Source: Pedobacter sp. Hv1 (GTDB taxonomy: Bacteria > Bacteroidota > Bacteroidia > Sphingobacteriales > Sphingobacteriaceae). Taken from it: DNA of 64,000 nt. The DNA lies in contig NZ_LLWP01000001.1 in the NCBI RefSeq assembly GCF_001412215.1, positions 434,001 to 498,000 on the forward strand, written 5' to 3'. Made by a program: the position numbers and the translations under genes. Positions 56,486 to 64,000 of the stretch are shown here, in pieces (the stretch's first letter is position 1; the number at the start of each line of letters is the position of its first letter). The notes under the pieces are model-generated. The model was not told where the DNA came from and searched no databases. It saw only the letters and a list, made by a program, of their open reading frames with translations.

Positions 56486-57620
56486 ACCCGCTTATATTTA
56501 TGGTGGGCCTACTATGTCGGTAAGCAAGCTTTGTGAAGCTTTGGTTGAGGCAGGTATTGATACTGAAGTTTTAACCACTACAGCCAATGGCAAAACAGAG
56601 TTAGCTGTTGAACCTAACAAAACAACCCAGATTGATGGGGTTGAGGTTACTTATTATCAACGTTTAACAAAAGACCATACCCATTTTTCGCCTGCATTAT
56701 TTTCGGGTTTAAGAAAAAAGATCAAAATATCCTCCAAACTCCAATTGGTAGTTCACATCCATGCCTGGTGGAATTTAGTTTCTATTTTTAGTTGTGCTAT
56801 AGCCAAATGGTGTAATGTGCCAGTGGTATTGTCGCCAAGAGGAATGTTAACCAATTATACTGCAGGAAATAGGAATTCAGGCTTTAAATCAATGATCCAT
56901 CAACTGATGGGCAAAAGTTTGCTTAAATATTGCCATATCCATGTGACTAGTGAGAAAGAGCAACAAGATGTTTTAGACTTTATCCAACCAAAAAGCATTA
57001 CTATTATTCCTAATCTGGTTAACTTCCCATTTGTTCAACAAAACAATCAGAAAGTAGCCCCCGCAAAGTCAGCTGTATTTAAACTGATCTTTCTTTCTAG
57101 GATAGAAGAAAAAAAAGGATTAGAATTATTGTTCGATGCTTTAGCTCTTGTAGAATTTGATTGGGAATTAACTATTGCTGGTTCTGGGGAAGAAGTGTAT
57201 GTAAAAAGCTTACGGCTGAAAACTGAAAGCCTAAATATCGCTAAGCGAATCAAATGGATAGGGCAAGTTAACAATGAAGACAAATTTCAATTGATTGCCA
57301 AACATGATCTATTGGCCCTAACCTCACATAACGAAAACTTTGCCAACGTAATTATCGAAAGTTTAAGTGTTGGCACCCCAGTCTTACTGTCAGACCAGGT
57401 AGGCTTATTTGATTATGTACAACAAAAAGATTTAGGCTGGGTTACCCAATTAACTATAGAAGATATTCAAAAAAAACTAGCTTTGGCCTATCAACAAGAA
57501 GAGACAAGGTTGAAAATTAAAGCAATGGCACCTCAAATTATTTTAGCAGATTTTAACTCAGGAACATTAATTAACAGATATATTAAGCTTTATCTGAATT
57601 TAACTAATGCCAGACTATAA
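56448..57620 (+). CDS. GT4 family glycosyltransferase
   Basis: The 390-residue protein starts MSIKILQITAAYKPAYIYGGP with the acceptor-side glycine loop PTMSVSKLCEAL. The motif VVLSPRGMLTNYTAGNR near residue 130 occurs in many transferases of this subfamily. The donor domain has LSRIEEKKGLELLFDAL, IAGSGEEVYVKSL and LALTSHNENFANVIIESLSVG. Its start lies 38 nt inside the Wzy-like gene, an unusually long overlap, so the two are probably translationally coupled. Confidence 0.87.
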   Translation: MSIKILQITAAYKPAYIYGGPTMSVSKLCEALVEAGIDTEVLTTTANGKTELAVEPNKTTQIDGVEVTYYQRLTKDHTHFSPALFSGLRKKIKISSKLQLVVHIHAWWNLVSIFSCAIAKWCNVPVVLSPRGMLTNYTAGNRNSGFKSMIHQLMGKSLLKYCHIHVTSEKEQQDVLDFIQPKSITIIPNLVNFPFVQQNNQKVAPAKSAVFKLIFLSRIEEKKGLELLFDALALVEFDWELTIAGSGEEVYVKSLRLKTESLNIAKRIKWIGQVNNEDKFQLIAKHDLLALTSHNENFANVIIESLSVGTPVLLSDQVGLFDYVQQKDLGWVTQLTIEDIQKKLALAYQQEETRLKIKAMAPQIILADFNSGTLINRYIKLYLNLTNARL

Positions 57621-58230
57621 AGATTATGGCTTTAATCATGCAGCCGCAACTTATGTTCATGGCTATATTGCAGCTCCAGTACTTAATTTGTTAGATCAAC
57701 AAGTTAACCAAACTATACTGGATCTTGGTTGTGGAAATGGTGCCCTGGTTAAACTATTTGTAGAAAATGGCTTCAACGCCTATGGTACAGATGCTTCAGA
57801 AAGCGGAATAAAAATGGCTTCACAATTTTCGGCAGATCGATTTGCAGTAAAGGATTTATCAATCGGTGAATTACCTGATAAATTTGCACAACTTACCTTC
57901 GATACTGTAACCGCCACTGAAGTAATTGAACATTTATACGATCCGAGAAAATTTATCCAATTTTGTAAAAAAATACTTCTAAAAAATGGTGGAGGAGAAT
58001 TGATCTTAACTACACCTTATCATGGTTATATTAAAAACGTAATGCTCTCGCTCTTTGGTAAATGGGATAGCCATGCAAACCCTTTATGGGATGGTGGACA
58101 TATCAAATTATGGTCTAAAAATACATTAACGCAATTACTTACAGAACAAGGCTTTACAGTTACCAATTTTGTAGGCTGCGGACGAATACCCTATCTTTGG
58201 AAATCTATGATCATTAAAGCCAAGATTTAA
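57607..58230 (+). CDS. SAM-dependent methyltransferase (type 11/12)
   Basis: The 207-residue protein has the SAM loop TILDLGCGNGALVKLFVENG (about 37-56), TDASESGIKMA, FDTVTATEVIEHLYDPRKFI and GGGELILTTPYHGY. The order matches small UbiE/Coq-like methyltransferases. The final GHIKLWSKNTLTQLLTEQGF is also typical of sugar-modifying members in glycan loci. It overlaps its upstream neighbour by 14 nt. Confidence 0.88.
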   Translation: MPDYKDYGFNHAAATYVHGYIAAPVLNLLDQQVNQTILDLGCGNGALVKLFVENGFNAYGTDASESGIKMASQFSADRFAVKDLSIGELPDKFAQLTFDTVTATEVIEHLYDPRKFIQFCKKILLKNGGGELILTTPYHGYIKNVMLSLFGKWDSHANPLWDGGHIKLWSKNTLTQLLTEQGFTVTNFVGCGRIPYLWKSMIIKAKI

Positions 58231-58233
58231 TAC

Positions 58234-59106
58234 ATGAATAAAGAATTTAGTTTCATCATCTTAACTTTTAATGAGGAGATACATTTGCCGCGGCTCTTGG
58301 AATCCATTGCTGGTTTAAATGCCAATACGTATATACTCGATTCTAGCAGTACTGATGATACTTTAAAAATTGCAGAAAACTATAAGGTCCAGGTTAAAAC
58401 AAATGCTTTCGAAAACCATCCTAAACAATGGGATTTTGCCCTTAAAAATTTCGATGTGCAAACGCCTTGGATCATTGGCCTCGATGCAGATCAAATTGTA
58501 ACTCCCGAGCTTTTTATGATGTTGCAAAATTTCAAAAGTGACAATTTTGAGAATATCAATGGCATCTATTTCAATAGAAAAAATTATTTTAAGGGTTCAT
58601 GGATTAAGTACGGGGGCTTTTACCCTAAATATTTACTCAAAATGTTCAGGAAATCTGTTGGTTATTCAGATTTAAACGAAAACATGGATCACAGATTTGT
58701 GGTTCCAGGGCAAACCGAAATATGGAAAAAAGGCCACATTATTGAAGAGAATCTAAAAGAGAACAAAATCAGTTTTTGGATTGCTAAACACAATAGATAT
58801 AGTGACCTAACGGCGCAGGAAGAAGTGGAAAGGTTAGGTAATTTACGTAACCAAACTGTGCAGCCTAAATTTTGGGGCAGTCCAGACGAAAGAATTGCTT
58901 GGTTAAAAAAGATGTGGTGGAAAATGCCACTAGGCCTAAGACCATTTGTATATTTTATCTATAGGCTGTTCTTTAGATTAGGCATTTTAGACGGATCAAA
59001 TGGAATTTTGTTCCATTTTCTACAAGGTTTCTGGTTTAGGTTAATTGTAGATGTAAAAATTAAAGAAATATTAAAATCAAATGATGTAAATTCATTGAAC
59101 AAATAA
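58234..59106 (+). CDS. GT2 family glycosyltransferase (WaaE/KdtX-like)
   Basis: The 290-residue protein starts FSFIILTFNEEIHLPRLLES, with LDSSSTDDTLKIAE and WIIGLDADQIV (DxD at about 85-87). The EEVERLGNLRNQT segment and the C-terminal amphipathic helices (VYFIYRLFFRLGILDGSNG) are characteristic of WaaE-like GT2 transferases that act near the membrane. It lies 12 bp before the exosortase gene. Confidence 0.87.
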   Translation: MNKEFSFIILTFNEEIHLPRLLESIAGLNANTYILDSSSTDDTLKIAENYKVQVKTNAFENHPKQWDFALKNFDVQTPWIIGLDADQIVTPELFMMLQNFKSDNFENINGIYFNRKNYFKGSWIKYGGFYPKYLLKMFRKSVGYSDLNENMDHRFVVPGQTEIWKKGHIIEENLKENKISFWIAKHNRYSDLTAQEEVERLGNLRNQTVQPKFWGSPDERIAWLKKMWWKMPLGLRPFVYFIYRLFFRLGILDGSNGILFHFLQGFWFRLIVDVKIKEILKSNDVNSLNK

Positions 59107-59118
59107 TTACGCTTAATT

Positions 59119-59721
59119 ATGGAACAATCAATAGACGATAAAAAAAAGGCGAATAAAGCAGCTATCCTATTTGTGGTAAAGCTGTTGTTCTTTTATTTTC
59201 TGTTTAGCCAAGGAAATTTGTTTATGAATAGTGCCATGAGCGATGGTGGTAGATTTTATAATGAATTTCTTCAAAGCCATTTCAATTATATACAGCTCTT
59301 AAAATCTGCTTTGATTTTACCCGCCGTTTGGATCATTAAACTATTTGGTTTTTATGCTGTTTATAACCAAATGGATATTATGGTGGTTAATGGGCCATGG
59401 CTACGGATCAATTATGCTTGTTTAGGCCTTGGGGTAATGAGTTTTCTCGCTGCTTTTGTAATTGCATTTCCAGCAAAAATTAAAGCTAAACTTAAACTAT
59501 TTGTGATAGGCATTTTGATGATTTATTTATTAAACGTAGCCAGAATAGCTGCCTTGGGTGTATTGTTAGGGTTTTTCAAATCGCAAAGAAGTAATTTTAC
59601 TTACCACCATGAAATTTTCAATATCATTGTCTATATCTGTGTATTTGTACTGTTGTACTATTGGATAAAAAAGAATACAAAGTTGGTTGCTAAAAAAGAA
59701 ACAGAATCAAAAATTGAATAA
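59119..59721 (+). CDS. Exosortase family protein (Bacteroidota type)
   Basis: The 200-residue membrane protein has about six helices and the three catalytic residues of exosortases and archaeosortases in order: Cys101 in NYACLGLGVMSF, Arg142 in NVARIAALGV, and His163/His164 in TYHHEIFN. The enzyme cuts C-terminal sorting signals of exported proteins and probably joins them to another molecule. The likely substrates are the three PID-CTERM-like proteins at 27-29 kb. It is far smaller than proteobacterial exosortase A (about 500 residues with a fused C-terminal domain), as is usual for single-domain forms. I recall the name exosortase Y for one such family but have not checked it. Confidence 0.88.
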   Translation: MEQSIDDKKKANKAAILFVVKLLFFYFLFSQGNLFMNSAMSDGGRFYNEFLQSHFNYIQLLKSALILPAVWIIKLFGFYAVYNQMDIMVVNGPWLRINYACLGLGVMSFLAAFVIAFPAKIKAKLKLFVIGILMIYLLNVARIAALGVLLGFFKSQRSNFTYHHEIFNIIVYICVFVLLYYWIKKNTKLVAKKETESKIE

Positions 59722-60268
59722 GGAAACACAACTTCAAAAAAACTTTGACAAAAAAGGTTTCAATGCTGGTGCCTCTTCTTTAAAGCTCATTTGTTGGTAT
59801 TTTACTAGCGTAATGTTTGTTCGTTCTGGCATTATCCCTTTTAGCTCCATCTTGGTGATGATTCTAAGAATGTTCGGCGCAAAAATTGGAAAAGATGTAA
59901 GAATAAAACCAGGGCTCTATGTACACTATCCTTGGAAATTAACCATTGGTGACCATTCGTGGATTGCAGAATGTAGAATAGAGAATCTGGCAGAAGTTAG
60001 AATTGGCAGCAATGCTTGTATCTCTCAACAGGCCATGCTCTTAACTGGTAACCACGACTACAAAAAAACAGGTTTCGACTTGATTACCAAACCGATCATT
60101 ATCGAAAATGGAGCTTGGATTGGTGCAAGAGCGATTGTTTGCCCCGGAATTACCGTAAAATCTCATGCTGTACTTACCGTTGCAGCAGTAGCTACAAAAG
60201 ATTTGGAACCTTATGGTATTTATCAAGGTAATCCTGCTGTTAAAGTTAAGGATAGAATAATTTCTTAG
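59714..60268 (+). CDS. WcaF-like hexapeptide-repeat acetyltransferase
   Basis: The protein (about 184 residues from this start) has a left-handed beta-helix built from hexapeptide repeats: IGKDVRIKPGLYVHYPWKL, IGDHSWIAECR, IGSNACISQQAM and the C-terminal GAWIGARAIVCPGITVKSHAVL. The catalytic His is in LTGNHDYKKT. This matches WcaF/WcaB-type O-acetyltransferases of exopolysaccharide clusters. There is no early ATG. I chose the TTG at 59714, which overlaps the exosortase stop by 8 nt (TTGAATAA); a TTG at 59687 is the alternative. It is the last gene of the locus. Confidence 0.85.
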   Translation: MNKETQLQKNFDKKGFNAGASSLKLICWYFTSVMFVRSGIIPFSSILVMILRMFGAKIGKDVRIKPGLYVHYPWKLTIGDHSWIAECRIENLAEVRIGSNACISQQAMLLTGNHDYKKTGFDLITKPIIIENGAWIGARAIVCPGITVKSHAVLTVAAVATKDLEPYGIYQGNPAVKVKDRIIS

Positions 60269-60286
60269 TTTTAAATTTACAATATT

Positions 60287-60320
60287 AAAAAGGGTCGGCT
60301 AAATTTAGCCGACCCTTTTT
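60287..60320. terminator. Strong bidirectional terminator at the end of the polysaccharide locus
   Basis: A 17-base perfect inverted repeat, AAAAAGGGTCGGCTAAA with its complement TTTAGCCGACCCTTTTT, ends in a T-run on both strands. It lies between the convergent acetyltransferase gene and the outer-membrane protein gene. Confidence 0.92.
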
Positions 60321-60329
60321 TGTTTCATT

Positions 60330-62813
60330 TTAGCTCCCTCCTTTTATCCTTTGCTGAATATCTTCACTCCCTGTTCTCCGCTTGCTTTGATTGGTATTCT
60401 GGTTACCAAAACGATAAGAAAACGACAACATCACCCTCCTGCTATCTGGTCTTTTGTTCATATACATGTTGATCTGTTGAAAAACAGTTTGTTCTCTGTA
60501 TCTATTGCTCTGAAAAATATCATTAACCATTAGCTTAAGACTTGCCTTTTCTTTTAACAGGGTCTTTTGTACACCTGCCGACACTTCGTAATTGCTTTTA
60601 TAAGAAGAAATTCCATAAACTGAACCAGAGTAATAATAGGCACTCAGCTCCATAGTATAACCTTTTCCAGCTTTAAATGTGTTTTGACTGTTTAGACTAA
60701 AGCTGGTAGTACTATTGTCAAAACTGGTTTGTTGTGCCGTACCAGAGTACTCATTTCTAAAAACCTCTGCAAAGTGGGTACCTGTCCACCAATTGAAAAA
60801 GTTGGTTGATGCCGTAAAACTGACTCCATAATTAACAAGTTTGGTTAGGTTCTGTGGCATTTCAAAGGTGGTGTTCAGTTCATCAATCTGTCCGTTTACC
60901 CAGGTCATTACATCTTTGGTTTGATTGTAACTGATACTGGTAGTATACTTTCCTTTAAAGCTATGGCTAAGCTGTAAGGCATTGATCAGTTCTGGTTTTA
61001 AAAATGGATTGCCCTGATAAAATAGCAATGGGTCTCTAAACACCCTAAAAGGGTTCAGATCGCCATAATCTGGCCTTTCAATTCTTCTGCTATACGCCAG
61101 CTGCAATTGGTGGTGCTCTCCCAATGGTTTATTCACAAATATACTTGGGAAGAATTGGAGATAGCTTCGGCGTTGTAATGAATCAGTAGTTAACTGATGC
61201 CCAATGGTATGCGTGTATTCGGCCCTTAGCCCAGCCTGTACACTAAAACCTTTAAATTCTTTGTTCAGGTTCATATAACCCGCATGAATTTGTTCTTTAT
61301 ATTTAAAATGATTGCTGCCATTTTTATCATGTTGCCAAGTACCATTTGTTAAAATATCATAAGTTAAATTGTTGTCTGCATTGGTGAAACTGCTTTTCAA
61401 TCCACTTTCAAATTTCAATGTTTTGCCTAGTGGTTCTTCATAGTCAACCTTGGCCAAATAGACATCAGTTACAGCTGGCACATAGCCTCTTCTACTGGTT
61501 ATACTTTCGTTTTGACCAGGCTGAATTGCCAAAGTAGTTGTATTCAGGTTCAGCCTTGAAGTAAACTTATTGCTGGCATAATCAACATCAGCAGTAAATA
61601 ACCTACCTTCTTTTTTAAATTTATGCTGATAATTCATATTGTACGTTAGATTTTCCCAATTCTGTTTGTCGTAATTGGTGGTCATCATTCTACTCAGTAC
61701 CGCATTTTTAGCATCTTTAAATACATTACCTGTTTGGCTATCATGTGTATATTTACCCACATTGCCATTGATCAATAGCCCTAAAGTATTGGTGCTGTCT
61801 AACTCATAATCTAAGCCAAACCTAAAGTTATTGGTATGTAAGGGTTCATTTGTTTTGGTATCTTGATAAGAGGTACGGCTTGCAGGCTCCACAATAGTTC
61901 CACCATCATAAAAACGACGGGTAAAATCTAAGTATTCTGTTTCTCCTCTATAACCATAATCGTAACTGCCATAAACATTAATTTGTTGGTTGCGGTAATT
62001 GAGGTTCAGTCCACCGCCATATCGTGCATTCCGACTCGAACCTCCATTTAAATTAACCGTACCATTCAGGCCAATGGCCTTGTTTTTTTTCATCTGGATA
62101 TTGATGATCCCCCCATTACCAGCCGCATCATATTTAGCCGATGGATTAGACATGATCTCTATCTTTGAAATTGAATTTGAGTTGGTACCCTTTAATAAGG
62201 TACTCAGCTCTTTTGGCGAAAGGTAGGTTGATTTGCCATTAATGAGCACCATTACCCCTGGCCTGCCTTTGAGTGATATTTTCCCATCGTCATCTACTTT
62301 TACGCCTGGCGCTTTTTGAAGCAGTTCCAAAGCGGTATTTCCGTCAGAAAGGATACTGTTTTCTATGTTGAGAACGGTTTTATCTATCGTTTGTTCAATC
62401 AGTTTTTTTTGTGCCTGTATGGTAATTCCTTTTAAGGCTGTAGCATCTTCTGTTAATATCAGTTGGCCCAGATCCAATTTTTCTTGCAATTTGAACAAAG
62501 GACCATTGAAACTTTTAAATCCCATAGCACTAATGCTCAATTGATAGTTTCCATCGTTTAAGCCTGTAAAAACAAATAGGCCAAGACTATCACTTAAGGT
62601 TCCTTTTAAAACTTTCCCCTCTGCCGATTTAAGTGAGATGGATGCATAGGCAACAGGTCCTTGTTGGTTACCTATCAACTTTCCTTTTACCTCGCCATTG
62701 GCCTGTGCAGCTACAGTTAAACAGCTAGTTATCAAGAGCAATAGGCAGCTTGCAAAGCACATAACTCTCCTTGCAGCAGGAATTTCTCCTGCTAAATTGA
62801 TATTGAATTGCAT
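60330..62813 (-). CDS. Outer membrane beta-barrel protein (TonB-dependent receptor-like)
   Basis: The 827-residue protein has an N-terminal signal peptide (ending TVAAQ) and a carboxypeptidase-regulatory-like beta sandwich (GEVKGKLIGNQQGPVAYASISL, about 40-120). A plug-like domain (ENSILSDGNTALELLQKAPGV..., VLINGKSTYLSPKEL) follows, then a long 22-stranded-type barrel ending in an aromatic residue region (FSYRFGNQ). This is the OMP_b-brl_3 layout common in Bacteroidota, related to TonB receptors. With the PepSY-TM protein upstream it probably takes up iron or another metal complex. No TonB box is evident. Confidence 0.88.
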   Translation of the reverse strand: MQFNINLAGEIPAARRVMCFASCLLLLITSCLTVAAQANGEVKGKLIGNQQGPVAYASISLKSAEGKVLKGTLSDSLGLFVFTGLNDGNYQLSISAMGFKSFNGPLFKLQEKLDLGQLILTEDATALKGITIQAQKKLIEQTIDKTVLNIENSILSDGNTALELLQKAPGVKVDDDGKISLKGRPGVMVLINGKSTYLSPKELSTLLKGTNSNSISKIEIMSNPSAKYDAAGNGGIINIQMKKNKAIGLNGTVNLNGGSSRNARYGGGLNLNYRNQQINVYGSYDYGYRGETEYLDFTRRFYDGGTIVEPASRTSYQDTKTNEPLHTNNFRFGLDYELDSTNTLGLLINGNVGKYTHDSQTGNVFKDAKNAVLSRMMTTNYDKQNWENLTYNMNYQHKFKKEGRLFTADVDYASNKFTSRLNLNTTTLAIQPGQNESITSRRGYVPAVTDVYLAKVDYEEPLGKTLKFESGLKSSFTNADNNLTYDILTNGTWQHDKNGSNHFKYKEQIHAGYMNLNKEFKGFSVQAGLRAEYTHTIGHQLTTDSLQRRSYLQFFPSIFVNKPLGEHHQLQLAYSRRIERPDYGDLNPFRVFRDPLLFYQGNPFLKPELINALQLSHSFKGKYTTSISYNQTKDVMTWVNGQIDELNTTFEMPQNLTKLVNYGVSFTASTNFFNWWTGTHFAEVFRNEYSGTAQQTSFDNSTTSFSLNSQNTFKAGKGYTMELSAYYYSGSVYGISSYKSNYEVSAGVQKTLLKEKASLKLMVNDIFQSNRYREQTVFQQINMYMNKRPDSRRVMLSFSYRFGNQNTNQSKRRTGSEDIQQRIKGGS

Positions 62814-62823
62814 AAAAAATGAT

Positions 62824-63951
62824 TTAGTTTAAAACCGGTTTTGGTTTAGTTTTTTTGGTCTTTTTCTTTTTACCCCACCAGATATAAAAACCAGTTATGG
62901 GCAAACTGGCACAGATTAAACTGGCCAAAAAGTACATAATTTTAGTAGTAAGGCCTCCAAAGGCACCTACATGAAGCGAATAATTAAGTTTCCGAACCTG
63001 ATCTGCAAATTTGAGCTCTTCCAGTTTTTTATTAGAATTGGCCATTAAGCTTAAGTTACTTGGGTCAAAATATAGATCTCTCCAATAGCCATTGATCATA
63101 TCTGTACAAGCATAAATCGGTTCGTCTGGTTTCTCATTAAAACTTACAATGATCTGGTCTTTGTTATGCTGGGCAATCTCTTTTGTTACCTTGTGCCAAA
63201 TCAGATCTGCATTTTGTAAGGCTGTATTTGTTGATGGTTTTATCGTATTGATTTCGGGCCTTTTACCGGGCTTACCCGCTCCTCCTGTTAGCCAGTAAAA
63301 ACCATCAGAGAACCAAGCAAAACTCATGATCAATGCGGTAATGGCCATTAATAAAGCCAAGAGTAAGGAATAGAAGCCCAATACATTATGAAGGTCATAA
63401 TTAATGCGTTTAAACTTGGCTTTCCACTTGATCTTAAAACTTTGGTCTTTGCCTGCTTTGTTCCATTTTTTTGGCCACCATAAAATGATGCCCGTAACTA
63501 AGAGGATAAAGAAGATGAATGTTCCCCAGCCTACAATATATTCGCCAATTTCTTCGGGAAACCATAAATGAAAATGCCCTTCGTCTATAAAATGGAAAAA
63601 ATCTTCGTGGTCTACCATCGCTACCACTTCTGCAGTATAGGGATTAACATAAACTACCGAATCAGAATTTAAACTAAACTGGGCAGTTCTATTTTCTCCA
63701 TGGTACCAAACAGAATGGATCTTTTTACCCGGTAAAGCTTTCTCTACCGATTGGTACAATACAGAAGGAGCCAATACTTTTTGATTGGGCTGTTTTTCTA
63801 CATGTAACCACGAAGAGGTGAGACTTTTGATTTCTTGCTCAAAAACCAAAATACAGCCTGTTATACCCAATACAATAACCACCACGCCAGAGGCTAAACC
63901 TAGCCATAAATGGAGCCATGCATTTATTTTTTTTAAGATCTTAACAAACAT
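62824..63951 (-). CDS. PepSY-TM family membrane protein
   Basis: The 375-residue protein starts with a basic N-terminus and helix 1 (LHLWLGLASGVVVIVLGITGCILVFEQEI). A PepSY-like extracytoplasmic region follows, with AEVVAMVDHEDFFHFIDEGHFHLWFP. Three further helices are visible (GTFIFFILLVTGIILWW, LLALLMAITALIMSFAWF, YFLASLICASLPITGFYIWW), the first and last with the GxxxWW signature. Members often act with TonB receptors as iron-siderophore reductases. It lies 10 bp upstream of the outer-membrane gene on the same strand. Confidence 0.9.
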   Translation of the reverse strand: MFVKILKKINAWLHLWLGLASGVVVIVLGITGCILVFEQEIKSLTSSWLHVEKQPNQKVLAPSVLYQSVEKALPGKKIHSVWYHGENRTAQFSLNSDSVVYVNPYTAEVVAMVDHEDFFHFIDEGHFHLWFPEEIGEYIVGWGTFIFFILLVTGIILWWPKKWNKAGKDQSFKIKWKAKFKRINYDLHNVLGFYSLLLALLMAITALIMSFAWFSDGFYWLTGGAGKPGKRPEINTIKPSTNTALQNADLIWHKVTKEIAQHNKDQIIVSFNEKPDEPIYACTDMINGYWRDLYFDPSNLSLMANSNKKLEELKFADQVRKLNYSLHVGAFGGLTTKIMYFLASLICASLPITGFYIWWGKKKKTKKTKPKPVLN

Positions 63952-64000
63952 GAGATTGGTTTTTGAGCAATTAATCTATTCTTATTTCATTCTTTCAAAA

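Noticed and set aside
63952-64000. Fur box upstream of the PepSY-TM gene
   Set aside because: No GATAATGATAATCATTATC-like sequence is visible in the 49 bases available before the window ends.

Overview
The window looks like a chromosomal segment of a Bacteroidota bacterium, most likely a Pedobacter-like member of the Sphingobacteriaceae. The reasons are the AT-rich sequence, several TAnnTTTG (-7 type) promoters, few Shine-Dalgarno sites, a full division/cell-wall cluster with Bacteroidota-style FtsZ and MraY, a UpxY-type NusG paralogue, a SusC-era style outer-membrane beta-barrel protein with a carboxypeptidase-like plug, and an AOS-family sphingolipid-type synthase. The genus is an inference; no database was searched.

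Region 1 (1-5.8 kb) holds housekeeping genes: the N-terminus of tyrS, an ACP-phosphodiesterase-like protein, ligA, dapA, a 58-residue histone-H1-like protein and an AOS-family PLP enzyme. Region 2 (5.9-22.3 kb, all minus strand) is the dcw cluster in the order mraZ, rsmH, ftsL, ftsI, murE, mraY, murD, ftsW, murG, murC, ftsQ, ftsA, ftsZ. MurF and Ddl are absent from it. An array of GTGGTA repeats in front of mraZ looks like the MraZ operator, and three DnaA-box-like sites lie between ftsA and ftsZ. Degenerate simple-repeat islands split the cluster at murC/murG and murG/ftsW. Region 3 (22.3-25 kb) is gap, a GNAT acetyltransferase and pgk.

Region 4 (25-60.3 kb) is a large exopolysaccharide locus. 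It starts on the minus strand with a WecA-like initiating transferase, a GT2 glycosyltransferase and three small secreted proteins, each ending in a P-[LI]-D motif, a transmembrane helix and a short basic tail. It continues on the plus strand with Wza-like and Wzc-like proteins, a UpxY-like antiterminator, AsnB, an ABC exporter (Wzm/Wzt), about a dozen glycosyltransferases including a GT10 fucosyltransferase, methyltransferases, an acyltransferase, a DegT aminotransferase and a Wzy-like membrane protein. It ends with an exosortase carrying the Cys, Arg and His catalytic set, then a WcaF-like acetyltransferase and a strong terminator. The three small proteins are the obvious substrates of the exosortase. 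This is a complete, self-contained protein-sorting system bound to polysaccharide production, and it is the most interesting feature of the window. The middle of the locus (41-49.5 kb) is visibly richer in A+T and contains a methyltransferase gene broken by three single-base indels.

Region 5 (60.3-64 kb, minus strand) is an outer-membrane beta-barrel receptor-like protein and a PepSY-TM protein, a pair typical of metal or siderophore uptake.
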